Of a stretch of DNA of 6,750 bases, positions 1-5,897 are shown in pieces. The stretch lies in NCBI GenBank assembly GCA_013812995.1, contig JACCSL010001055.1, forward strand, positions 1 through 6,750. The letters run 5' to 3'. Within the stretch, counting starts at the first letter, position 1. Each line of letters opens with the position of its first letter. The notes under the pieces were generated by a model that had not been told where the DNA came from, searched no databases, and was given only the letters and a program-made list of their open reading frames with translations. Made by a program: the position numbers and the translations under genes. The DNA is from Ardenticatenales bacterium. GTDB taxonomy: Bacteria; Chloroflexota; Anaerolineae; Ardenticatenales; Ardenticatenaceae.

Positions 1-137
1 CCTCTCCCGATTTCGGGAGAGGGGCACGGAAAGGGTCTTCCCCCTCTCCTGACGTCGGGAGAGGGGGCGGCCGCAGGCCGGGGGAGAGGGCCATTGCTCA
101 GCGCCTTTGGACTCACCACAAATTCCATCAGAACCAG
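1..137. mobile_element. MITE-like palindromic repeat, copy 1 (left part outside window)
   Basis: This is a non-coding GC-rich repeat related to the element at 1956-2131. It contains a hairpin at 1-22 (CCTCTCCCGA, loop TT, TCGGGAGAGG). A second hairpin lies at 40-67 (CCCCCTCTCC paired with GGAGAGGGGG around a GACGTC centre). A third lies at 68-80 (CGGCC, GCA, GGCCG), followed by GGGGAGAGGG. Its right end (115-137, ACCACAAATTCC followed by ATCAGAACCAG) matches the reverse complement of the left terminal repeat of the second copy, 22 of 23 bases by eye. The match stops exactly after CAG at 137, which defines the boundary. The left terminal repeat must lie outside the window. No transposase is encoded, so any movement would depend on an enzyme supplied from elsewhere. 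Confidence 0.75.
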
Positions 138-210
138 TAATTCTTGAATAGCTCTATTGTAGATAGGGCTCAGCTAGATGTCTATCTGCCCTGATTAATG
201 AAATGGTCCT
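138..210. other. AT-rich intergenic spacer, no gene seen
   Basis: This is AT-rich spacer between repeat copy 1 and the terminator of the tdk-yqhQ unit. It contains short loose inverted motifs (AGATAG with CTATCT, AGGGC with GCCCT), but they do not line up into one stem. No open reading frame with a ribosome binding site and no promoter that I would defend is visible. Bases 138-145 (TAATTCTT) are the expected right-hand target duplication of copy 1. Confidence 0.4.
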
Positions 211-243
211 AGAAAAAGAAAAGCTGTGCCAGAAGACACAGCT
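211..243 (-). terminator. Rho-independent terminator after yqhQ
   Basis: Read on the minus strand, AGCTGTG (243-237) pairs with CACAGCT (228-222) across an 8-base loop whose end bases can add a U-G pair. The run TTTCTTTTTCT (221-211) follows directly. A 7-8 bp stem with a U-rich tail, 38 bases past the yqhQ stop codon, fits an intrinsic terminator closing the tdk-yqhQ transcript. The stem is only moderately GC-rich. Confidence 0.8.
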
Positions 244-280
244 AACCAACGGTTGAAGCTAGAGTAGAAAGACGATGCGG

Positions 281-1264
281 CTAAACCAGAACGGGCTTGA
301 CTGTCGTTTCGCCTTCCAGCGCCTCTTCAGTCTCCTCATCAATCGGCAGAACGCCCTCCTTGACCAAGACCGTTTTGAGGGAGGTAATCGCCACCTCTAG
401 CATGGAGTCGTCCGGCTCACGCGTGGTCAACTTCTGGAGCATGAGGCTGGGCGTGATGAGGGCGCGCACCACGGGGTTGCTGTACCGCGCCGCACTCCAG
501 CGCAGAAACTCGTAGGCGATACCCGCGATCAGCGGAATCAGGACGATGCGGCTGACGATGCGCCATATCAGGGGGGGCCGTCCCAGCAGCACAAAGATGA
601 AGATAGAGAGCACCATCACGACAAGCAGGAAGCCCGTACCGCAGCGGGGATGAAGCAGGGAAAAGGGTCGCACGTTCGCCGGGGTCAGGGCCACGCCTGC
701 CTCGTAGGCGTGGATGGTCTTGTGCTCTGCGCCGTGATAGGCAAAAACACGCTTGATATCCTCCATCTGCCCAATGGCGAGAAGATAAGTGATAAAGAAG
801 GAAAGGCGAATCGCCCCCTCCAGCACGTTGCTGCTGATATTCAGCCACTGCTCCCCCACAATGAAGGTCTCCAGCCAGCGGTCCAGCAGCCCGGTCAGGA
901 AGAGGGGCAACACGAAGAAGAGCCCAATCCCCATCGAGAGGGAGAGTGCTACCGTCCCCCAGGCCACCGCGCCCTGGAACTGGACCTCCTTCCCCTTGTT
1001 CTCCTCTTCGCCCTGCAAGGCAACGTCCGCTGACCACATCAGCGCGCGCACCCCGAGGCCCAGCGCGTCCCACAACAACGTAATACCACGCACAAAAGGC
1101 ATCTTGCCGATGCGGCTCGTGTAAATCTTGGCCGTAAGGGGCTCATCGTGAACCACAATGTTCCCCTCGGGGTGACGCACGGCCACCGCCATGTGGCGGG
1201 CTCCGCGCATCATAACGCCCTCGATGACGGCCTGACCCCCATAGTTAAATTCTTGTTGACTCAT
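281..1264 (-). CDS. yqhQ: DUF1385 (YqhQ-like) multi-pass membrane protein
   Basis: The 327-residue product belongs to the DUF1385/YqhQ family of bacterial inner-membrane proteins, whose biochemical role is not established. The family signature YGGQAVIEGVMMRG is at residues 8-21. The second conserved block runs from FAYHGAEHKTIHAYEAG (184-200), HGAEHKT included, to LHPRCGTGF (204-212 region). Hydrophobic segments near 98-125, 150-168, 211-228 and 238-256 look like transmembrane helices. The acidic tail (309-320) is probably cytoplasmic. I place the start at ATG 1264, just before the signature and with GGGA six bases upstream. A longer TTG-started frame from 1327 overlaps the tdk stop, but its extra 21 residues are unlike the family. 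The 59-bp gap to tdk shows no terminator, so the two are probably co-transcribed. Such genes are commonly found near rpmE, tdk, prfA and prmC. Confidence 0.93.
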   Translation of the reverse strand: MSQQEFNYGGQAVIEGVMMRGARHMAVAVRHPEGNIVVHDEPLTAKIYTSRIGKMPFVRGITLLWDALGLGVRALMWSADVALQGEEENKGKEVQFQGAVAWGTVALSLSMGIGLFFVLPLFLTGLLDRWLETFIVGEQWLNISSNVLEGAIRLSFFITYLLAIGQMEDIKRVFAYHGAEHKTIHAYEAGVALTPANVRPFSLLHPRCGTGFLLVVMVLSIFIFVLLGRPPLIWRIVSRIVLIPLIAGIAYEFLRWSAARYSNPVVRALITPSLMLQKLTTREPDDSMLEVAITSLKTVLVKEGVLPIDEETEEALEGETTVKPVLV

Positions 1265-1323
1265 ATCGATTCCCAAAAACTCCAGTGATGTAGCAGGAAA
1301 GTGTAGTTGTGGGCCTGGCCCTG

Positions 1324-1920
1324 TCAAAGAGCCCGCTCCGGGCGGCCAGGGGCCTCGTGGCAGCGGCGGCAGCGCGCCTCGTAGCTCTCTCGGCCTCCCA
1401 CCAGCACCACCGGGTCATCCCACGCCGCGGGTCGTTCATCAATCAGGCGCTGGGTGCGGCTGGCCGGATCCCCGCAGACCACACAGATGGCGGTCAGCTT
1501 GGTGACCTCTTCGGCCTGCGCCATCAGGAGGGGCATGGGGCCAAAGGGTTCCCCACGAAAGTCCTGGTCGAGCCCCGCCGCGATCACCCGGTGGTTGCGA
1601 TCCGCCAGATCATTCAGCACCTCGGCAATCTCCCAGTCGAAAAACTGTACCTCATCCACTGCCACGACTGCTGTATCCTCATGCAAATGGGTGAAAAGAT
1701 CGCGCGCCGACGGTAGGGGAACCGCATCGAAGTGAAGGCCGCTATGGCTGGCAACGGCCATCTCGTGATACCGACGATCAATCACTGGCTTGAACACCTG
1801 GACCTGCTGCCTGGCGAACTCCGCCCGGCGAACACGACGGATCAACTCCTCTGTTTTACCGCTAAACATAGAGCCGCAGATGACCTCAATCCATCCACTC
1901 TCATGGTGTCGAAAAACCAT
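1324..1920 (-). CDS. tdk: Thymidine kinase (type II, TK1-like)
   Basis: The 198-residue enzyme phosphorylates thymidine to dTMP with ATP, in cytoplasmic pyrimidine salvage. The P-loop GSMFSGKT is at residues 16-23. The VDEVQFF motif (88-94) carries the presumed catalytic base Glu90. The substrate-binding lasso region is flanked by zinc ligands C146xxC149 and C184xxC187, with the conserved Tyr180 of ESYEARC just before the second pair. Length and motif order match complete TK1-type bacterial enzymes. The start is ATG 1920, with GAAGGA six bases upstream. A longer in-frame ATG at 1986 would add 22 residues encoded mostly by the inserted repeat, with no family support. It is probably the first gene of a two-gene unit with yqhQ. 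The mobile element ends 35 bases before the start codon, so the native promoter may have been displaced. Confidence 0.96.
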   Translation of the reverse strand: MVFRHHESGWIEVICGSMFSGKTEELIRRVRRAEFARQQVQVFKPVIDRRYHEMAVASHSGLHFDAVPLPSARDLFTHLHEDTAVVAVDEVQFFDWEIAEVLNDLADRNHRVIAAGLDQDFRGEPFGPMPLLMAQAEEVTKLTAICVVCGDPASRTQRLIDERPAAWDDPVVLVGGRESYEARCRRCHEAPGRPERAL

Positions 1921-1926
1921 ACTATT

Positions 1927-1932
1927 TCCTTC
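1927..1932 (-). promoter_or_regulatory. Ribosome binding site of tdk
   Basis: GAAGGA on the minus strand lies six bases before ATG 1920. It decides the start against the in-frame ATG at 1986, which lies within the repeat and has no good purine-rich site before it. Confidence 0.75.
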
Positions 1933-1947
1933 ACTTTGTAATGGGTA

Positions 1948-1955
1948 GAACGAAC
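1948..1955. repeat. Target-site duplication, left (GAACGAAC)
   Basis: GAACGAAC is repeated in the same orientation at 2132-2139, immediately outside the two ends of the inverted-repeat element. A perfect 8-bp direct repeat at both boundaries is the footprint of a transposition event. Confidence 0.8.
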
Positions 1956-2131
1956 TTGGTTCTGATGGAATTTGTGGTGGAGTCATGGCTCTGCGTGGAG
2001 GCCCTCACCCCCACGTCGCTTCGCTCCGTGTCCCCTCTCCCGAAATCGGGAGAGGGGCGGCCGACGGCCGGGGAGAGGGCTCCGCTAGCACGCTTCCCAA
2101 TCTTCCATACCACAAATTCCGTCAGAAGCAG
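1956..2131. mobile_element. MITE-like non-autonomous element, copy 2 (complete)
   Basis: This 176-bp element has no credible gene. Its left end (1956-1978) and right end (2109-2131) are inverted repeats matching at 20 of 23 positions. The shared core of the left end is TTCTGATGGAATTTGTGGT, with one change (C for T) in the right end. The interior carries a perfect 12-bp stem with a 2-base loop (2032-2057, CCCCTCTCCCGA / TCGGGAGAGGGG), then CGGCCG twice around one A (2058-2070), then GGGGAGAGGG. Both flanks carry the direct repeat GAACGAAC. A partial copy lies at 1-137. These traits fit a miniature inverted-repeat element moved by a transposase acting in trans. The parent insertion sequence family cannot be named from the ends alone, although an 8-bp duplication is compatible with several families. 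Confidence 0.85.
2032..2057. repeat. Perfect GC-rich hairpin in the element core
   Basis: Twelve bases (2032-2043) pair perfectly with 2046-2057 around AA. The stem would form in RNA from either strand. It has no U-tract on either side, so it is not a standard intrinsic terminator, but it could stall polymerase or protect the 3' end of the upstream GH31 message. Confidence 0.7.
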
Positions 2132-2139
2132 GAACGAAC
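2132..2139. repeat. Target-site duplication, right (GAACGAAC)
   Basis: This is the second copy of the 8-bp direct repeat at 1948-1955, abutting the right inverted repeat. Removing the element and one copy restores a GH31-tdk gap of about 113 bases. Confidence 0.8.
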
Positions 2140-2217
2140 ATGCTCAGAATCCGGTGGGGAGAAAGCTCAGAGTAGGGCAAGATGAGTGAGTTACAAGAAA
2201 CAGACCAGAGATTGCGG

Positions 2218-4683
2218 TCAGAATTCGATTCCTACGCGAACATCGTGGGTGGCCCCATCGTCCTGCCAGGAGAGAATCGCGGCGCGGCGGGTCTCGTCCC
2301 ACTGCCACGAATCGAGCGCGGTCCCATCCAGGGTGATCGAGGTGGGGCGCGGGGCGCTGTGGATATGCAGGGCCAGGGTGCGCGGATGTAGCTGGAAGGA
2401 ACCCTGCCGCGCCTCCAGGCACACGCTGATTTCCCCTGGCTGCTCGGAGAGGCGCACCGTGGTAGCCGCGAGCTCGCCCCGCTTGAAGGCAAAGCTGAGC
2501 CCATCGTCCTCGACCCAGCGCCACGCGCTGTCCCCGGCGGGGTAGAGATGCAGCGCCAGCTCCGTGAGCGGCTCCATTGTGGACTGGCGTACATTGCCCA
2601 GCGGCAGCACCGCGCCACCCCGCACAAAGAGCGGGATGCGCCCGAGCGGTGCGTGGACGGTGAGCTGGGCCGGGCCGGTGAACCCCTTCCCGCTCCAGAA
2701 ATCGTACCAGCTGCCCTCCGGCAGGTAGACCATGCGATACTCGTTGCCTGGATGATAGATCGGTGCGACCAGCAGGTGCGGCCCCACCATGATCTGGTCA
2801 TGGCGATGGTAGGTCGTGGGGTCGTTCGGGAAGTCGAAGAAGAGGGGCCGGAAAATCGGCAGGCCGGTCAGGTGCGTCTCGTGGGCCAGTGTGTAGAGGT
2901 AGGGCAGCAGCCGATAGCGGAACTGGATCGCCGCGCGGGCAATCTCCTCGACCTCCGGACCGAAGGACCAGGGTTCCTGGCGCGTCGTCCCCGCGCCTGT
3001 GTGGGTCCGCATGAACGGGTAGAAGGTGCCCAACTCAACCCAGCGCGCGAACAGCTCGCTACTTGGATTGTCGAAGAAGCCACCGATGTCCACACCCACG
3101 TAGGGCAGCCCCGAGACGCCCATGCTGGCAAGCTGGGGCAGGCTCATCTCCAGATGTTCCCACCATGAGCTATTGTCACCCATCCAGCCCGCCGCCCATT
3201 GCTGTATCCCCGTGAAGGCGCTGCGGGTGAGCACCCAGGGACGCTCCTCGGGACGTAAGTGGCGCAGCCCCTCGTGGGTCGCCCGGCTCATCAGGTAGCC
3301 GTAGAGATTATGAGTCTCGGCATGGGTAGTGCGCTCCTCCTCGTTGCCCTGCGGCGTCTTGAGCGGCATGGGCTTCTGCTTGGAGAAACCCTCGCTGAAG
3401 GGGCGGTCGAAGATAGCGGGTTCGTTCATATCGTTCCAGATGCCTGCTACACCCGCCTCCAGATGGCCCTTGTGCTGCTCCCCCCACCATGCCCGCACTT
3501 TCTCCTGCGCGAAATCAGGGAAGAGCGCCGCGTCCGGCCAGCAGTAGCCCACAAAGGGAATCTCCTCGGGGGTCTCGATGAACATGCGCTGGTTGAGTCC
3601 CTCGCGCGCCACGGGGTAGCCGCTGTGGAGATCGTATTTTACGCCGGGATCGATGATGGTCACCGCGCGGATGCCCTGCTCGCGTAGATCAGCCAGGAGC
3701 CCCGCCGGGTCTGGGAAGCGCTCCGGGTGCCAGGTGAAGTCGCGGTAGCCGTGCATGTAGTCGATGTCGAAGTGCAGCACGTCGATGGGAATCTCGCGCT
3801 CGCGGAACTCGCGGGCCAACTCGCGCATCTCCGGCGCGTCCATGTAGCTCCAGCGCGACTGATGGTAGCCCAGCGCCCAGAGCGGCGGCATGAAGGGGCG
3901 ACCAGTAAGCTGCGTCAGTTGGTCCACGACCTCGGCGGGGGTGGGACCATAAAAGAGGTAGTAGTCCAACTCGCCCCCATGCGTGATGATCTCCAGCGTC
4001 TCCCAGGTCGTCGCGCCCACGTCAAACTGGCTGTACCAGCTGCTGTGCAGGAAGCAGCCCCACGCGAGACCGGGGCGCAGGGCCATGAAGAAGGGATGGG
4101 CCTGATACATGTTGTCGAGGTGGCGCGCGTGCCCCCAAGCGGGGTCCATCGTCCAGTTCGTAATCTTCCGCCCGCGCCGGTCCAGCAGCCCCGTGCGCTG
4201 CCCGAAACCATAATACGCCTCCTGCCCCACAATCTGCTTCTTGAGCCGTACCTCTGTCTGTGCCGGGCCTTCGGGGAGCGCGTAGGGCGTGCGGTCGCCC
4301 TCCCGCGTCTGGAGACCGCTCCCGATGAGGTCTGCCGCGTCCCAGCTCACCGCACTCTCGTCGGAGGCGAAGGGCTGGCCCTCTTTGTCAGAGCAGGAGA
4401 GCGCGCCGCCGTCTTTTGAGAGAACCAGGTGCAAGAGCCCGGCATCTATCGTCAGAGTATCGTTCGTCTCGCTCACCTCCAGGGAGGGCGCGGGAAACGC
4501 ATCGTCTGGCACGGCCACATCCCAGGAGCGGCGCGGCGAGAAGGCTTCCTCCGGGGTGAAACGCACCCTCACGATGTGCTCGCCTAAAAATGAGAGGCGC
4601 AGTCGTCCCTGCTCAAAAAACAGCTCTACCGCACGCCCGTCATGCTCCCACCGCTGCAAGATACCAGGATTGGCTTCAGCCAT
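2218..4683 (-). CDS. Glycoside hydrolase family 31 alpha-glucosidase
   Basis: The 821-residue enzyme is predicted to release alpha-linked sugars, most likely glucose, from oligosaccharides by a retaining mechanism. The N-terminal beta-sandwich spans about 1-255 (YYGFGQRTG at 157-165). The TIM barrel starts near PPLWALGYHQSRWSYM (266-281). It includes HFDIDYM (304-310), the nucleophile motif GIWNDMNEP with Asp418, and the acid/base motif GWMGDNSSWW with Asp503. The substrate-pocket stretch RTHTGAG follows at 559-565. C-terminal sandwich domains (about 640-821) finish a full-length protein. FTWHPERFPDP (316-326) resembles alpha-glucosidases more than alpha-xylosidases, but sulfoquinovosidase or alpha-galactosidase activity cannot be excluded. 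No signal peptide is visible, so it is probably cytoplasmic. ATG 4683 is chosen because GGAGGA lies eight bases upstream. It follows the esterase gene by 23 bases, which suggests one operon. No terminator is visible before the mobile element. Confidence 0.95.
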   Translation of the reverse strand: MAEANPGILQRWEHDGRAVELFFEQGRLRLSFLGEHIVRVRFTPEEAFSPRRSWDVAVPDDAFPAPSLEVSETNDTLTIDAGLLHLVLSKDGGALSCSDKEGQPFASDESAVSWDAADLIGSGLQTREGDRTPYALPEGPAQTEVRLKKQIVGQEAYYGFGQRTGLLDRRGRKITNWTMDPAWGHARHLDNMYQAHPFFMALRPGLAWGCFLHSSWYSQFDVGATTWETLEIITHGGELDYYLFYGPTPAEVVDQLTQLTGRPFMPPLWALGYHQSRWSYMDAPEMRELAREFREREIPIDVLHFDIDYMHGYRDFTWHPERFPDPAGLLADLREQGIRAVTIIDPGVKYDLHSGYPVAREGLNQRMFIETPEEIPFVGYCWPDAALFPDFAQEKVRAWWGEQHKGHLEAGVAGIWNDMNEPAIFDRPFSEGFSKQKPMPLKTPQGNEEERTTHAETHNLYGYLMSRATHEGLRHLRPEERPWVLTRSAFTGIQQWAAGWMGDNSSWWEHLEMSLPQLASMGVSGLPYVGVDIGGFFDNPSSELFARWVELGTFYPFMRTHTGAGTTRQEPWSFGPEVEEIARAAIQFRYRLLPYLYTLAHETHLTGLPIFRPLFFDFPNDPTTYHRHDQIMVGPHLLVAPIYHPGNEYRMVYLPEGSWYDFWSGKGFTGPAQLTVHAPLGRIPLFVRGGAVLPLGNVRQSTMEPLTELALHLYPAGDSAWRWVEDDGLSFAFKRGELAATTVRLSEQPGEISVCLEARQGSFQLHPRTLALHIHSAPRPTSITLDGTALDSWQWDETRRAAILSWQDDGATHDVRVGIEF

Positions 4684-4691
4684 AGCAAAAT

Positions 4692-4697
4692 TCCTCC
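4692..4697 (-). promoter_or_regulatory. Ribosome binding site of the GH31 gene
   Basis: GGAGGA on the minus strand lies eight bases before ATG 4683, within the 23-bp gap after the esterase stop codon. It fixes the GH31 start and indicates independent translation from a shared transcript. Confidence 0.75.
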
Positions 4698-4706
4698 GTT
4701 ATCGAG

Positions 4707-5894
4707 TTAATAAGCCTGAAACATCAGAACCAACGCCTCGGCCAGGGGGTGCTCCAGGCTGCTGTAATCATGGCCCCCACTGTGCTCAACGTAGTCGACA
4801 GAATAGCCCCGCGCGCGCAACACCGTCCGCATGTGGCGGTTCGCCACAAGCTGCGTCGGGCCATCATCCGCCATGCGCGCGTTTTCCAGAAGGCCCACAT
4901 CCAGGTAGAAGCGTACCGACTGCCGGGGCTGCTCCGCGACGTATCGGGCCAGCCACTCGAACTCAGGGTCTTCGTCGGGGCTCCAGCGAAACCAGCCGGT
5001 CTGCGAGAGCACATTGCCGACCAGCTCGGGGTAGCGCAGCCCCAGGTAGGCGGCTCCCAGCCCGCCGAAGCTCGACCCGGTGACCACGGTGTGCGCTGCC
5101 TCCCTTGTGACAGGGTAACTCGCTCGCACCCAGGGTAGGAGGTGCTCTGCCACGTAGGTTGCGAACTCGTCATTGCATACCAGCTCGCGGCGGCGCGGGT
5201 TGTCGAGCAGGAGCGCCACGATGGGCGGGATGCGGCCCGCCACGATGAGATGGTCCAGGATGGCGGGGAGATTCATGATCTCCTTGTACAATCGTCCATC
5301 GAAGGTTAGCAAGAATGGGTACGGACCCGACCCTGCCCCTGGGGGTAGGTAGAGCCACGCGCGCCGCCCATCCCCCAGCGGCTCGTGGAGCTGCACCTCG
5401 CCCGCCGCAACGGATACATCTTGCCAGGGCTGTGCGGGGGCATCGGGCAACTCCAGCAGCGAGAAGATGATGTCATCGCCCCCCTCGTCGTCGAGATAGG
5501 CGGGATAGGTACGCGGGTTCAGCGGGTCGATCCGAAAAGCACCCATCTCCTCTCGGAACTCGGAGGCGCTTGGCGACAGCTGGTAGGTGGTTCGCGTGTC
5601 CGAGCGAAGCCGCCGCGTCTTGTACCAGACATCAGTTCCTGGCAGCAGCTCCATGTGATGCTCGCGGATACCGTCTGTTCCCCAGTCTTGAAGCACCGCT
5701 ACGTTACGGACGCCCTCCTCAGCCCGGAAAAAGAAGGTCACGAGGGAGTAGCCCGCCTCGTCCCCCGGCTCGATGAGCGGTGTTCCCTGCGCGACCAGCT
5801 CCTCCCAGAAGCGGGCGAGGGCGTCATTTTCGCCCCGCTCGACCGTATCTTGAAGGCGTTGGACTCGTGGACTGAGTGGTACAGTCGACTCCAT
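4707..5894 (-). CDS. Enterochelin-esterase-like alpha/beta hydrolase
   Basis: The 395-residue protein has the two-part layout of Fes-type esterases. An Ig-like N-terminal domain (about 25-135) carries the signature pieces TPLIEP, VTFFFR, GTDVWYKT, TTYQLSP and IDPLNPRTYP. A PF00756-type esterase domain follows (about 165-395). The nucleophile elbow VTGSSFGG gives Ser275. GGHDY supplies His375, and the acid is probably Asp332 in LDVGLLEN, although Glu337 is possible. Length is close to E. coli Fes (about 400 residues). No signal peptide is visible, so a cytoplasmic location is likely. No siderophore synthesis or uptake genes are nearby. The partner is a GH31 glucosidase 23 bases downstream, so a role on sugar esters or another ester is as plausible as ferric-siderophore hydrolysis. 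The start ATG 5894 is three bases after the preceding stop, with GGAGG ten bases upstream. Confidence 0.88.
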   Translation of the reverse strand: MESTVPLSPRVQRLQDTVERGENDALARFWEELVAQGTPLIEPGDEAGYSLVTFFFRAEEGVRNVAVLQDWGTDGIREHHMELLPGTDVWYKTRRLRSDTRTTYQLSPSASEFREEMGAFRIDPLNPRTYPAYLDDEGGDDIIFSLLELPDAPAQPWQDVSVAAGEVQLHEPLGDGRRAWLYLPPGAGSGPYPFLLTFDGRLYKEIMNLPAILDHLIVAGRIPPIVALLLDNPRRRELVCNDEFATYVAEHLLPWVRASYPVTREAAHTVVTGSSFGGLGAAYLGLRYPELVGNVLSQTGWFRWSPDEDPEFEWLARYVAEQPRQSVRFYLDVGLLENARMADDGPTQLVANRHMRTVLRARGYSVDYVEHSGGHDYSSLEHPLAEALVLMFQAY

Positions 5895-5897
5895 GTT

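Noticed and set aside
1..90. Possible CRISPR array from repeated CCTCTCCC/GGGAGAGG units.
   Set aside because: The units are irregularly spaced palindromes without uniform spacers, and the same units occur inside the transposed element.
417..1073. A 218-residue minus-strand frame overlapping yqhQ in another frame.
   Set aside because: Its Arg/Gly/Ala/Pro-rich composition is typical of an out-of-frame reading, and the DUF1385 protein in the same place has conserved motifs.
1311..1321. GGGCCTGGCCC palindrome between tdk and yqhQ as a terminator or operator.
   Set aside because: A 5-bp stem with a 1-base centre cannot form a sensible RNA hairpin, has no U-tract, and is easily expected by chance in GC-rich DNA.
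1265..1327. Extended yqhQ start at TTG 1327, overlapping the tdk stop codon.
   Set aside because: It would allow translational coupling, but the extra 21 residues are unlike the family, and ATG 1264 has its own purine-rich site just before the conserved N-terminal motif.
2032..2057. The perfect hairpin as an intrinsic terminator for the GH31 gene.
   Set aside because: There is no U-tract on the minus-strand side and it lies about 160 bases past the stop inside a mobile element. Any termination effect would be incidental.
1931..2189. Short open frames on both strands through the repeat (for example + 1941-2189 and - 1931-2113).
   Set aside because: They are translations of the GC-rich palindromic element, have no RBS and no recognisable domain, and read through both terminal repeats.
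3727..4419. Long plus-strand open frames opposite GH31 (3727-4419, 2548-3168, 4289-5083).
   Set aside because: They lie wholly or mainly antisense to the clear GH31 and esterase genes, show no domain sense, and are typical of high-GC antisense frames.
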